Of a stretch of DNA of 64,000 bases, positions 9,000 through 18,177 are shown in pieces (the first letter of the stretch is position 1; every line of letters begins with the position of its first letter). Source of the DNA: JAOABC01 sp041287495 (GTDB taxonomy: Bacteria > Aquificota > Aquificia > Aquificales > Hydrogenothermaceae). The notes beneath the pieces were generated by a model. That model made no database searches. It saw nothing but the letters and a program-made list of their open reading frames with translations, and was not told the DNA's origin. The stretch is from assembly GCA_041287495.1 (NCBI GenBank), contig JBEULE010000016.1, positions 50,747 to 114,746 on the forward strand. Direction: 5' to 3'. The translations under genes were made by a program, and so were the position numbers.

Positions 9000-9536
9000 C
9001 TAATCCGATACCTCTTCTATGGTAAAATTCTGATTTGTGTAAATGCATATCTCACCGGCTATTTTAAGGGATTCTTCAACAATCTTCCTTGCATCTAAAT
9101 CCGTATTTCTGTATAAAGCCAAAGCTGCAGACCTTGCGTAATCACCTCCAGACCCAATAGCTAACACTGGTTCATCTGGCTCTATAACATCTCCATTTCC
9201 GGAAATCAAAAACATAGAATCCTTATCTGCTGCAACAAGTATAGCTTCCAATCTTCTTAAATATTTATCCATTCTCCAATCTTTTGCAAGTTCAACAGCA
9301 GACCTAAGAAGATTACCTCTATGTTTACTTAATTTTTCTTCTAATCTTTCCAAAAGAGAGAGTCCATCTGCAGCACTTCCTGCAAATCCTACGACAATCT
9401 TGCCATCATTTAACTTTCTTATTTTCTTTGCAGTATGTTTAACAACGGAGGAACCTAAGGTAACCTGACCGTCTCCTCCTATAACAGTTTTTCCATATCT
9501 TCTAACTATAAGGATGGTTGTACTTCTACTTTTCAT
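9000..9536 (-). CDS. hslV: HslV peptidase subunit of the HslUV protease
   Basis: This 178-residue protein is a proteasome-like N-terminal nucleophile hydrolase. The catalytic threonine would be Thr6 of the sequence beginning MKSRSTTIL, exposed after removal of a five-residue propeptide; GGDGQVT and the GSGGDYARSAALAL stretch are family hallmarks. The ATPase partner HslU is not in this window. It overlaps the end of the NlpC/P60 gene by 11 bases, so the two are co-transcribed. Confidence 0.93.
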   Translation of the reverse strand: MKSRSTTILIVRRYGKTVIGGDGQVTLGSSVVKHTAKKIRKLNDGKIVVGFAGSAADGLSLLERLEEKLSKHRGNLLRSAVELAKDWRMDKYLRRLEAILVAADKDSMFLISGNGDVIEPDEPVLAIGSGGDYARSAALALYRNTDLDARKIVEESLKIAGEICIYTNQNFTIEEVSD

Positions 9537-10305
9537 TCTTCTCCTTTAAAAGTTTTGCTATTGGATCGTTATCATAATTATATGACTCTCTCTTAATCTT
9601 AGATGTAGGTTGATTTTCTACTTTTATAGCATTATCTTCCATATATTCCTCAACATCTTTAACAGCTTCTATACTATCTAAGTTAGAAGGTATCCTTTTT
9701 GCAAACAAGAATCTTCTCTGATAGTATTCCTGATTTATTGAAGTAACCTCTACTCTATTACCTCTGGAAGAAGCATGAATCATTTTACCATCTCCAATGT
9801 ATATACCTACATGGGAAGGGAATCTTGCATAAGTTGCAAAAAATAGAAGGTCTCCCGGCTTTAGATCCTCTTTTTTCACAAAAAAGCCATATCTTGCTTG
9901 TTCTCTTGCAGTTCTTGGCATCTTGTATCCTGCAAGTTCAAAAACATGCTGGACAAAAGATGAACAATCTATACCGTTTATGTTATCTCCACCAAATCTG
10001 TATTTTGTTCCAAGCAGCCCGACAGCATACTTATATATCTCCATATTAGGTTCTATATTTTTATTATAAACTATGGAACCATAAGAGTATGAAACCTTAC
10101 TTATACTGTATTTAGAACTTTTGGATATATGCTTCTTTTTGGAACTTTTAGATGCTTTTTCAGATTTAGATACAACCGAATGTCTTGAATGTTTTGAATG
10201 TTTTGAATGTTTTGAAGTAGTTTTATGTTTAGCCTCCGCTATTGAGGGAGCAAATATAATCGACAGAGAAATAATAGCAGCTCCTATTTTTGCAAACACC
10301 TTCAT
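9526..10305 (-). CDS. secreted NlpC/P60 (C40) cell-wall peptidase
   Basis: The 259-residue protein starts with a signal peptide of about 25 residues ending in EAK. A basic Ser/Lys/His-rich linker follows (about residues 26-70, containing repeated His-Ser-Lys units), then the NlpC/P60 domain. Its catalytic Cys is in DCSSFVQH and its catalytic His in SHVGIYIGDG, with the third polar residue in MIHASS. Such enzymes cut D-Glu-diaminopimelate bonds in peptidoglycan. A charged C-terminal tail of about 50 residues follows. The ATG has a GGGGA site upstream. Confidence 0.85.
   Translation of the reverse strand: MKVFAKIGAAIISLSIIFAPSIAEAKHKTTSKHSKHSKHSRHSVVSKSEKASKSSKKKHISKSSKYSISKVSYSYGSIVYNKNIEPNMEIYKYAVGLLGTKYRFGGDNINGIDCSSFVQHVFELAGYKMPRTAREQARYGFFVKKEDLKPGDLLFFATYARFPSHVGIYIGDGKMIHASSRGNRVEVTSINQEYYQRRFLFAKRIPSNLDSIEAVKDVEEYMEDNAIKVENQPTSKIKRESYNYDNDPIAKLLKEKNEK
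10178..10213 (-). repeat. four tandem 9-bp units coding for His-Ser-Lys/Arg
   Basis: Four head-to-tail copies of a 9-base unit (gaatgtttt on the plus strand, one copy with a single change) lie inside the linker of the NlpC/P60 gene. The unit is a multiple of three, so copy-number change would keep the frame and alter only linker length. Confidence 0.8.
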
Positions 10306-10420
10306 GGATTATCCCCCTATTCCTTTTTAACTGTCAAAAATTATAACAGTTATTTTTCGGCATGTAAACCTTTTTGATAAAATATCTAATAATTTCATTT
10401 TATTAATGTGGTAGTTAAAT

Positions 10421-11263
10421 ATGGAAATATTACCTTTTTACAAAAAGATAAATATATTCTCAAAAGCAAGTAAAGAGGCAAAGGCGTTCTCTTTAAAACT
10501 AAAAGAGTGGCTAAATTTACATAAAATAGAATCAGAAGTTATTGAAAATCTTGCTGACCTTGAAAAAGAAGAAAATGTAAAAGATTTAGATATGATTATT
10601 GTAGTTGGTGGAGATGGTTCGGTATTAATAACAGCAAGGAGAGTAGCCAAGTATAAAATCCCTATAATAGGAGTAAATCTTGGAAGGCTTGGTTTTCTTG
10701 CAGAAATAAATAAAGAAAATGCTTTTAATCAGTTAAAACTTATTCTCTCAAAACCTCTCTGTATATCAAAAAGAATGATGCTTCGGGCAACTCTTTACAG
10801 AGATGATAGAGAGATACTTGTTGCAGATGTGTTAAATGATGTTGTTGTTAATAAGGCTATTCTTGCAAGAATTGTTGATGTTGCAATTTATATAGGAGAT
10901 AGGTATATAACTACCTATAATGGAGATGGTATAATAATATCGACACCAAATGGCTCAACAGGATATGCCCTATCTGCTGGAGGACCAATTGTTTATCCTA
11001 CCATGGAAGTTTTTATAGTTGTGCCAATATGTCCCCATACATTGACAGATAGACCTATAATTCTACCTACATTAGAACCTATTACTATAGATATTGTATC
11101 TAAGGAGAAAATTGCATGGCTTACACTTGATGGACAAGAAGGAACACAGCTTTTTTACGGTGATAAAATAGTTATCCAACAGTCACCTTATTACACTTAT
11201 CTTGTTAGGACACCTTATAAAAATTATTTTGATATACTTAGGGAGAAGTTAAATTGGAAGTGA
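10421..11263 (+). CDS. nadK: NAD kinase
   Basis: The 280-residue enzyme phosphorylates NAD to NADP. It shows the GGDG motif (VVGGDGSVL), the NGDG loop, and the second signature STPNGSTGYALSAGGP. Length is usual for bacterial NadK. It diverges from the NlpC/P60 gene and overlaps ispF by 10 bases, beginning a nadK-ispF-DUF1858-recG run. Confidence 0.93.
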   Translation: MEILPFYKKINIFSKASKEAKAFSLKLKEWLNLHKIESEVIENLADLEKEENVKDLDMIIVVGGDGSVLITARRVAKYKIPIIGVNLGRLGFLAEINKENAFNQLKLILSKPLCISKRMMLRATLYRDDREILVADVLNDVVVNKAILARIVDVAIYIGDRYITTYNGDGIIISTPNGSTGYALSAGGPIVYPTMEVFIVVPICPHTLTDRPIILPTLEPITIDIVSKEKIAWLTLDGQEGTQLFYGDKIVIQQSPYYTYLVRTPYKNYFDILREKLNWK

Positions 11264-11733
11264 GAGTTGGTATAGGATACGATATCCATAGACTTGAAAG
11301 AGGTAAAAAACTTGTAATAGGTGGAGTTGAGATTCCTTTTGAAAAAGGTTTTAATGCCCATTCTGATGGAGATATACTATTTCACGCTTTAACAGATGCT
11401 TTACTTGGAGCAGTCGGATATGGTGATATAGGAGAACTTTTTCCAGACACAGACCCTTCGTTTAGAGATATGGATAGTTCTACTTTTTTAAAAAAGGCAA
11501 AAGAGATTGTTGATGAGAAAGGTTATAAAATATCAAATATAGATTCTGTTATAATAATTGAAAAACCTAAGCTTTTACCTTACAGAGAGAAGATAATAGA
11601 GAATACGGCAAAAGTTTTAGGTATAGAAAAAAATAAGATATTTGTAAAAGCTAAAACCAATGAGAAGTTAGATAGTATAGGTGAAAGCTTAGGAGCAAGT
11701 TGTTATGTTACAGTAATTATTTATAAGGAGTGA
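11254..11733 (+). CDS. ispF: 2-C-methyl-D-erythritol 2,4-cyclodiphosphate synthase
   Basis: This 159-residue enzyme performs the fifth step of the non-mevalonate isoprenoid pathway. The zinc ligands fall in GYDIHRL and AHSDGD, and the signature HALTDALLGAVGYGDIGELF is intact. The start is probably the TTG at 11254 behind GGGAGAAG; a GTG six bases later is an alternative. The start overlaps nadK. Confidence 0.95.
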   Translation: MEVRVGIGYDIHRLERGKKLVIGGVEIPFEKGFNAHSDGDILFHALTDALLGAVGYGDIGELFPDTDPSFRDMDSSTFLKKAKEIVDEKGYKISNIDSVIIIEKPKLLPYREKIIENTAKVLGIEKNKIFVKAKTNEKLDSIGESLGASCYVTVIIYKE

Positions 11734-11737
11734 GAAC

Positions 11738-11959
11738 ATGAAAGATATAGATTTAAATACAACAGTTGAACAGGTGTTGAGAAAGTACCCATACAGTAGA
11801 AGATTCTTTGAGTCTAAAAATATGTACTGTAATGTATGTGCCTGTAAGCCTCACGAGAGATTACAAATTGCAGCAATAAATTATGGCCATGACCCTAATC
11901 AGTTTTTAGAGGAACTTAAAGAATTTATTAAAAATTATGGAAAGTCTGAGCAAGATTAA
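11738..11959 (+). CDS. DUF1858 small redox-disulfide domain protein
   Basis: The 73-residue protein matches the DUF1858 pattern: the TTVEQVLRKYP opening, a cysteine pair in YCNVCACKPHE, and a C-terminal helix like LEELKEFIK. DUF1858 is the hybrid-cluster-protein-associated domain, thought to bind metal or thiols, with no settled function. It lies five bases after ispF and overlaps recG by 23 bases, an unusual fixed position for a redox protein. Confidence 0.7.
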   Translation: MKDIDLNTTVEQVLRKYPYSRRFFESKNMYCNVCACKPHERLQIAAINYGHDPNQFLEELKEFIKNYGKSEQD

Positions 11960-14324
11960 AACTATAATTGAAAAACTTATAAACAGCAGTGATACTTATC
12001 TGTCAAGAGTAAAGGGACTTTCGGAACTTCTAAAATCAAATTTAAAAGATGTTATTCCGGAAGGTTTATACAGAGATATTGACCATATAGATGATTTACT
12101 ACCAGCTAAGAAGAGAGATTTTTTAAGGATTATATACAATCATATAAATAAACCTCTGCAGCAGAAAACCCAAACAAAAACAGCATATTTTACTATAAAA
12201 GACCTTGAGAAACTTCAGATAGAGAAATTAACAATAATAGATAAAAATCAGTTAAAAGCCTTTAAAAAAATACAGATTAAAAATGTTTATGATGCTCTTT
12301 ACTACTTTCCTATAAAATATGAAGATAGGAGAGTAAAAAACATAGCTAATGTTAGAGATGGTGAAACCGGAACATTTTTCGCAGAAGTAGAAGATATAAA
12401 AAAAATAAATAGAGGAAGACTGAAAACAGAAGTAACTTTAAGACAGGGCAAAACAACCTTCTCTGCTTATTTTATGCATGACCAACCTTACCTTTTTGTC
12501 TATTTTAGAAAAGGAAAAAAGGTTAAACTTTTTGGTAAGGTTTCTGTTTACAAAAAGGAGATATCTATGATACATCCGGAGATGTTGGAACCAATAGAAG
12601 ATTCAATAGACACAGTAGCACCAGTTTACTCTCTCAGAGGAGACAGTAATGTAAAAACAACATCTCAAACTATAAATCATCTAAGAAGAGCTATGTTTAA
12701 ACTGGTAGAAAAATTTGCTAATGTGGAAGATTTTTTACCGGAAGATATAAAAAAGAGAAATAAATTTCCAGATTTATCAGATGCTTTAAAATTTATACAT
12801 AAACCTTCAGAAGATACAGATATAGATATTCTAAATAACTTCTTAGATATGCACCAAAAAAGATTGATATTTGATGAACTTTTTCTTTTAATGTTAGTTC
12901 AAAAATATAGACGAGCTTTACTTCAAAAAAATAAGTCATATAAGATTGAGGTAGAGAGTAATTTTTTAGAGGAGTTTGAGAAAAGTCTTCCTTTTTCTCT
13001 TACAAATGCACAAAAGAGAGCTATAAACGAGATACTTTCAGATATGTCAAAAGATATACCAATGAATAGAATGTTACAGGGAGATGTTGGAAGTGGAAAA
13101 ACTTTAGTTGCAACTGCCGTAATGCTTGCCGTAGCAAAGAAATGTTATCAATCTGCTTTAATGGTACCAACAGAGATACTTGCAAATCAGCATTTTAATA
13201 ACATAAAAAAAGTTTTATCTAAATTTATACCGGAAGAAAAGATAGCCCTTCTTACCGGAACAACTAAACCAAAAAAGAAGGAAGAAATCTATAAAAGACT
13301 TAAATCCGGTGATATACTTATAGTCATAGGAACCCATGCATTAATAGAAGATAAAATACAGTTTAAAAACCTTGCATTGGCTATAGTTGATGAACAACAC
13401 AGATTTGGAGTTGAACAGAGGAAAGCTCTCATAGAGAAAACAGAGAAGATGCCACATATACTAGTTATGACAGCAACACCGATACCAAGAACATTGGCAT
13501 TGGCAAACTATGGAGATTTAGATATATCAAAGTTAGATGAACTTCCCAAAAACAGAAAACCAGTAAAAACTTTATTATTTTACGAAGATGAGAGAAATAA
13601 GTTATACTCATTTGTAGAAGAGGAACTAAAAAAAGGTAGACAGATTTATGTAGTTTATCCTCTCATAGAAGAGTCAGAAAAAACAGATTTAAAATCTGCA
13701 GAAGAGGGATTTAAACACTGGCAAGAAAGATTTAAAAATTATAGAGTTGGATTACTTCACAGCAAAATTAAACAGGAAGAAAAAGATATTATAATGCAAC
13801 AGTTTAAAGATGGGAAAATTGATATATTGGTATCAACAACTGTTATAGAGGTAGGTGTTGATGTTCCAAATGCTTCTGTTATGGTGGTAGAAGAAGCCCA
13901 TAGATTTGGACTTTCCCAGATACACCAGTTAAGAGGAAGAGTAGGTAGAGGAGAATATGAAGGTTTCTGTTTTCTTATGGCACCAATAGAGCTTAGAATA
14001 CCTGTAAAAGAGCCGGATAAGGAAAAGAGAAGACAGAGAGCATTAGAGAGATTGAGAGTCTTAGTTAAAACAAATAACGGTTTTGAAATAGCTGAGTATG
14101 ACCTTAAGATGAGAGAAGCCGGAGATTTGGCAGGAACAAAACAATCCGGAAAGTCAGACTTTAATATAGCAGATTTACAGAGAGATGAAGAGATACTAAA
14201 ATTAGCATCAAAGGAAGCAGAGAATATAATATCCAAAGACCCATACTTAGAAAAACATCCACAGTTAAAAGAGATGGTTTACAAAAGATACGGACAGAGA
14301 TTTGATTTGGTTAATATAAGCTAA
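11937..14324 (+). CDS. recG: ATP-dependent DNA helicase RecG
   Basis: The 795-residue protein reverses stalled forks and branch-migrates Holliday junctions. A wedge OB domain (about 270-390) precedes the two helicase lobes, with Walker A GDVGSGKT, DEQH, TATPIPRT and the motif VI region QLRGRVGRG. It is about 100 residues longer than E. coli RecG because of an N-terminal helical extension (about 1-100) of the type seen in Thermotoga and other thermophile RecGs. The start overlaps the preceding gene. Confidence 0.95.
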   Translation: MESLSKIKTIIEKLINSSDTYLSRVKGLSELLKSNLKDVIPEGLYRDIDHIDDLLPAKKRDFLRIIYNHINKPLQQKTQTKTAYFTIKDLEKLQIEKLTIIDKNQLKAFKKIQIKNVYDALYYFPIKYEDRRVKNIANVRDGETGTFFAEVEDIKKINRGRLKTEVTLRQGKTTFSAYFMHDQPYLFVYFRKGKKVKLFGKVSVYKKEISMIHPEMLEPIEDSIDTVAPVYSLRGDSNVKTTSQTINHLRRAMFKLVEKFANVEDFLPEDIKKRNKFPDLSDALKFIHKPSEDTDIDILNNFLDMHQKRLIFDELFLLMLVQKYRRALLQKNKSYKIEVESNFLEEFEKSLPFSLTNAQKRAINEILSDMSKDIPMNRMLQGDVGSGKTLVATAVMLAVAKKCYQSALMVPTEILANQHFNNIKKVLSKFIPEEKIALLTGTTKPKKKEEIYKRLKSGDILIVIGTHALIEDKIQFKNLALAIVDEQHRFGVEQRKALIEKTEKMPHILVMTATPIPRTLALANYGDLDISKLDELPKNRKPVKTLLFYEDERNKLYSFVEEELKKGRQIYVVYPLIEESEKTDLKSAEEGFKHWQERFKNYRVGLLHSKIKQEEKDIIMQQFKDGKIDILVSTTVIEVGVDVPNASVMVVEEAHRFGLSQIHQLRGRVGRGEYEGFCFLMAPIELRIPVKEPDKEKRRQRALERLRVLVKTNNGFEIAEYDLKMREAGDLAGTKQSGKSDFNIADLQRDEEILKLASKEAENIISKDPYLEKHPQLKEMVYKRYGQRFDLVNIS

Positions 14325-14334
14325 AGAGGTTAAT

Positions 14335-14751
14335 ATGAAGCAAGATATAAGATGGATTCAGAGATTTAAAAATTTTGAGAAAGCTTTAAAACAACTTTCA
14401 AATGGAATTTCACTTTATAATGAGAGAGAATTAACCGAAATAGAAAAACAAGGATTGATACAGACTTTTGAATACTCTTTTGAGCTTGCATGGAATTTAA
14501 TTAGAGATTACCTTATATATCAAGGAATTGCAGATATAAGAGGTTCACGGGATTCCTTTAAATTAGGTTTTAAGTATAGTTTAATAGATAATCCGGATAT
14601 ATGGTTTGAGATGATTGTGTCAAGAGATTTAACAACACATACTTACAATGAAGATCTAGCAGAGGAAATTCTACAAAAAATAGCAAAAGAATACTTTCCA
14701 GAGTTTGTTAATCTGAAACAGACGTTTGAGAAGTTGATTGAAAATGAATAA
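14335..14751 (+). CDS. HEPN (HI0074/HepT-like) toxin or nucleotidyltransferase-binding protein
   Basis: This 138-residue all-helical protein has the HI0074-type segments QTFEYSFELAWNLIRDYL and DSFKLGFKYSLI. It ends its core with RDLTTHTY, an exact RX4HXY motif, the RNase active site of HepT toxins and also the tyrosine that the partner enzyme adenylylates. It is followed, with an 8-base (or 14-base) overlap, by a minimal nucleotidyltransferase, so the two form the HEPN/MNT toxin-antitoxin arrangement. Toxicity here is inference. Confidence 0.8.
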   Translation: MKQDIRWIQRFKNFEKALKQLSNGISLYNERELTEIEKQGLIQTFEYSFELAWNLIRDYLIYQGIADIRGSRDSFKLGFKYSLIDNPDIWFEMIVSRDLTTHTYNEDLAEEILQKIAKEYFPEFVNLKQTFEKLIENE

Positions 14752-15052
14752 GTTTGGATTAAAAGAGGAAGTTCTAAAGAAAATTATAGATGTTATATCT
14801 GCTAATAAAAAAGTTAAGAAAATCGTCCTTTTCGGTTCAAGAGCTAAAGGAAACTTTCAGAAAGAGTCAGATATAGACCTTGTGATTATAGCTCCAGATT
14901 TAACATTTTCAGAGTATCTTAAAATCTTAACGAATCTTGAAGAGTTAGACATACCTTACAAAATAGACTTACTTCACTGTAACTATTTAGGTAGAGATAT
15001 AAAAGAACATATCAGTAGAGTAGGAGTAGAGATTTACTCACACAACCACTAA
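14744..15052 (+). CDS. minimal nucleotidyltransferase (MNT/MntA-like antitoxin)
   Basis: The protein of about 102 residues has the pol-beta-type signature GSRAKGNFQKESDID, which is GSX10DXD, followed by the third acidic position in YKIDLL. MntA proteins neutralise HepT by adding AMP to the tyrosine of RX4HXY. The ATG at 14744 overlaps the HEPN stop region; a TTG two codons earlier is an alternative start. It converges with uspA with a 15-base overlap. Confidence 0.8.
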   Translation: MNKFGLKEEVLKKIIDVISANKKVKKIVLFGSRAKGNFQKESDIDLVIIAPDLTFSEYLKILTNLEELDIPYKIDLLHCNYLGRDIKEHISRVGVEIYSHNH

Positions 15053-15469
15053 TACATCTTGATTAGCATATTTTACTATTGTGGAAGATGTACTTCCCAT
15101 TAAAAGTCTCTTCAATCCTCCTGACCCTCTCCTTCTAACTACAATTAAATCACAATTATTTTCATCTGCATAACTCATTAACTCCTCAGCAGGATCACCT
15201 TCAAGAACCTTATAGGTTGCTTCTAACCCTTCCTTAGCTACCTTTTCCATAGCTTTCTTTAAGAATTTTTCTTCTTTCGTTATCTCCTCTTTTTCATACT
15301 TATCTATCTCTTCCGGAGTTATATAATCTATATATCCAAAGTCCAGTGGTCTTATTACACCAACAATATGGAGTTTTGCACCGCAGCTTTTAGTAATTTC
15401 AACAGCTTTTTCTAATGCCTTTTCAGAAGATTTTGAGTTATCATACCCAACAACAATACTCTTAAACAT
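15038..15469 (-). CDS. universal stress protein, UspA family
   Basis: The 143-residue protein has the family's N-terminal VVGYDNSKSSEKAL strand-helix and the ATP-binding motif G-2x-G-9x-G(S/T), visible as RRGSGGLKRLLMGSTSS. It therefore probably belongs to the ATP-binding class. It lies 12 bases downstream of leuS and may be co-transcribed with it. Confidence 0.9.
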   Translation of the reverse strand: MFKSIVVGYDNSKSSEKALEKAVEITKSCGAKLHIVGVIRPLDFGYIDYITPEEIDKYEKEEITKEEKFLKKAMEKVAKEGLEATYKVLEGDPAEELMSYADENNCDLIVVRRRGSGGLKRLLMGSTSSTIVKYANQDVLVVV

Positions 15470-15481
15470 ATTTATACCTCC

Positions 15482-18154
15482 TTACTTAACTACTATATTA
15501 ACAATTTTGTTTTTTACTACAATAAATCTAATAATCTCTTTTCCTTCTGTCCACTTTTTGACAGATTCATCGTTTAAGACTATCTCTTTTATCTGGTCTT
15601 CTGATGCTGAAACAGGAACTTTTACAGTAGCTCTTAACTTACCATTTATCTGAACAGGTATCTCCACTTCATTTTCTGCAAGTAAACCTTCATCAGCTTT
15701 AGGAAAAGGTTGATTTATTGTAAAACCACTTTTTCCTAAAAGTTTCCAAATGTAATCTGCAACAAACGGAGTAAATATAGAGATAAGAAGTGTACTTTTT
15801 TCAAGAGCTTCCTTTAAGACATAAGGATTTTTATTTTTATAAGATTGAAGTTCATTTAAAAGCTCCATCAGTGCAGCAATAGCTGTGTTAAATTGGAAAT
15901 TTTTCTCTATATCTGTCCTTACCTTTTTTATAGCCCAGTGAAGTTTTTTTCTGATTTTTATATCTTCTTCTGATAAATCTCTAAAACTATCAGAGTTATA
16001 TTCAACATCTTTAACTAAATCCAAATTATCAACTACATAGTAGAAAAATCTCTTTAAAAATCTATGGGCTCCCTCTATACCACTTTCTGTCCAGTCAAAA
16101 TTGTTCTCCGGTGGTGCTGCAAATAAAACATACAGTCTTACAGTATCTGCTCCGTATCTCTTTATCATCTCATCAGGGTCAACTGTGTTATGTTTAGATT
16201 TTGACATTTTGTCAGATTTACCATACTGTTCTTCAAATTTAGTTAAAATAGATAAGTCTATACCTAACTTTTCAAAGAGAAGTTTTACATTATCATTTAC
16301 ATTTAGATGGTTTTCTTCAAGAATATCTTTTAGCTTTCTTTCATCTGTACTTTCTATATTGAGTTTCTGTTTTAGCTCTCCTGCGGTTGAGTTTTCATCT
16401 ATACCAAGTATCTCAAATAGTTTTTTTATACTTATCCATTTTTTTAGAACCATTCCTTGTGTGAGAAGTTTATCAAAAGGTTCATCAATATTGACTAATC
16501 CTAAATCTCTCAAAAATTTTACAAAAAATCTTGAGTAGAGAAGATGTAAAATTGCATGTTCAATTCCACCTATGTATATATCAACAGGCATCCAGTAATT
16601 TGCTTTCTGTGGGTCAAAAGGTAATTTATCATTGTGAGGGTCACAGTATCTTAGGAAATACCAAGAGCTATCGAAAAATGTATCCATAGTGTCTGTCTCT
16701 CTCTTTGCAGGTTTTCCACATCTTGGGCAGGTTGTGTTTACAAACTCTTCAACTTTTGAGAGAGGAGACCCACCTATGCCGGTAAATTCCACATTTTGAG
16801 GTAAAACAACTGGAAGTTGGTCTTCCGGTACCGGCACTATTCCACAACTTTCACAGTATATTATAGGTATAGGAGTCCCCCAGTATCTCTGTCTTGAGAT
16901 GTTCCAGTCTCTTAATCTGTAATTAATCGTTTTTTTACCTAAACTTTTTTCTTCAATATAATGAATTATTTTTTCTTTGGCTTCCTGTGAAGGTAAACCG
17001 GAAAATTCTCCGGAGTTGATTAAAATTCCTTCATCTTCATAAGCAGACTTTTCAAAATTCCATTCTTTATCCGGCTTTATAACCACTTTTATAGGTAAGT
17101 TGTACTTTTTAGCAAACTCAAAGTCCCTCTGGTCGTGAGCTGGAACTGCCATTATGGAACCTGTTCCATATCCCCAGAGTATATAGTTGGCAGTGTATAT
17201 AGGGATCTCTTCACTAGTAAGAGGATTTATTGCATACCTACCTGTAAATACTCCCTCTTTCTCTTCTACTAAACCTCTATCTTTTGTCGAAAGGGATTTT
17301 ATCTTCTTTACAAAATTTTCAACTTCGTCTCTAAAAGGTGTATCTTTTGATAGCTCTAATGTCAGAGGATGTTCCGGGGCAAGAGCTATAAATGTTACTC
17401 CATAAAGTGTATCCGGTCTTGTTGTAAATACTTCTATGTACTGCTCTGAATCTTTGATTTTAAATTTAACAGTAGCACCGACAGATTTTCCTATCCAATT
17501 TTCCTGCATAGCTATAACTTGGGCAGGCCATTTTCCTTTTAGTTTTTCAAGGTCACTTAATAACTCTTCTGCATATGCAGTTACCTTAAGATACCAAGAA
17601 GGTATTTCCTTTTGTTCTACAGATGTAGAACATCTCCAACATTTTCCTTCTATAACTTGCTCATTTGCAAGAACTGTCATATCATGGGGACACCAGTTAA
17701 CAGTAGCTGTTTGTCTGTATGCTATACCTTTTTCAAACATCTTCAAAAATATCCACTGATTCCATCTATAGTAATCAGGATTACAGGTTGTAACTTCTCT
17801 ATCCCAATCATAAGAAAATCCTAATCTTTGAAGTTGAGACTTCATATAATCTATATTTTCATAGGTCCATTTTGCCGGATGAACTCCACTTTTTATGGCA
17901 GCATTTTCTGCTGGCATACCGAAAGCATCCCATCCCATAGGATGTAATGTACTTTTTCCTGTCATTCTAAGATACCTGTTTATCACATCACCAATTGCAT
18001 AATTTCTCACATGACCCATATGTATCTTTCCGGAAGGATAAGGGAACATCTCAAGTACATAGTATTTCTGTCCTTCCTCTTTAGTTTTAAATAAATTCTC
18101 TTTTTCCCACTCTTTTAACAGCTGTTCTTCTATATCTTTAAAGTTATACTCCAT
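15482..18154 (-). CDS. leuS: leucyl-tRNA synthetase, single chain
   Basis: The 890-residue enzyme charges tRNA-Leu. The HIGH-type motif is HMGH (45-48), the CP1 editing domain includes TTRPDTLYG (244-252), and KMSKS is at 649-653. A lysine- and leucine-rich helical insertion of about 75 residues (about 571-645) sits directly before KMSKS, at the leucine-specific domain position. In Aquifex the enzyme is split into two subunits before KMSKS; here it is continuous. The ATG has an AAGGAG site upstream. Conserved zinc cysteines are present in CPHD/CWRC and CPRCG. Confidence 0.97.
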   Translation of the reverse strand: MEYNFKDIEEQLLKEWEKENLFKTKEEGQKYYVLEMFPYPSGKIHMGHVRNYAIGDVINRYLRMTGKSTLHPMGWDAFGMPAENAAIKSGVHPAKWTYENIDYMKSQLQRLGFSYDWDREVTTCNPDYYRWNQWIFLKMFEKGIAYRQTATVNWCPHDMTVLANEQVIEGKCWRCSTSVEQKEIPSWYLKVTAYAEELLSDLEKLKGKWPAQVIAMQENWIGKSVGATVKFKIKDSEQYIEVFTTRPDTLYGVTFIALAPEHPLTLELSKDTPFRDEVENFVKKIKSLSTKDRGLVEEKEGVFTGRYAINPLTSEEIPIYTANYILWGYGTGSIMAVPAHDQRDFEFAKKYNLPIKVVIKPDKEWNFEKSAYEDEGILINSGEFSGLPSQEAKEKIIHYIEEKSLGKKTINYRLRDWNISRQRYWGTPIPIIYCESCGIVPVPEDQLPVVLPQNVEFTGIGGSPLSKVEEFVNTTCPRCGKPAKRETDTMDTFFDSSWYFLRYCDPHNDKLPFDPQKANYWMPVDIYIGGIEHAILHLLYSRFFVKFLRDLGLVNIDEPFDKLLTQGMVLKKWISIKKLFEILGIDENSTAGELKQKLNIESTDERKLKDILEENHLNVNDNVKLLFEKLGIDLSILTKFEEQYGKSDKMSKSKHNTVDPDEMIKRYGADTVRLYVLFAAPPENNFDWTESGIEGAHRFLKRFFYYVVDNLDLVKDVEYNSDSFRDLSEEDIKIRKKLHWAIKKVRTDIEKNFQFNTAIAALMELLNELQSYKNKNPYVLKEALEKSTLLISIFTPFVADYIWKLLGKSGFTINQPFPKADEGLLAENEVEIPVQINGKLRATVKVPVSASEDQIKEIVLNDESVKKWTEGKEIIRFIVVKNKIVNIVVK

Positions 18155-18177
18155 TTCACCTACTCCTTGTTAATTTT

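Noticed and set aside
10178..10213. Short tandem repeat as a CRISPR-like or regulatory array
   Set aside because: The unit is 9 bp, has no spacers, and lies inside a coding linker.
13757..14236. 159-codon minus-strand frame in recG
   Set aside because: It is antisense to the conserved helicase C-lobe of recG.
16101..16538. 145-codon frame opposite leuS
   Set aside because: It is a shadow of leuS on the other strand, without a ribosome binding site or recognisable domain.
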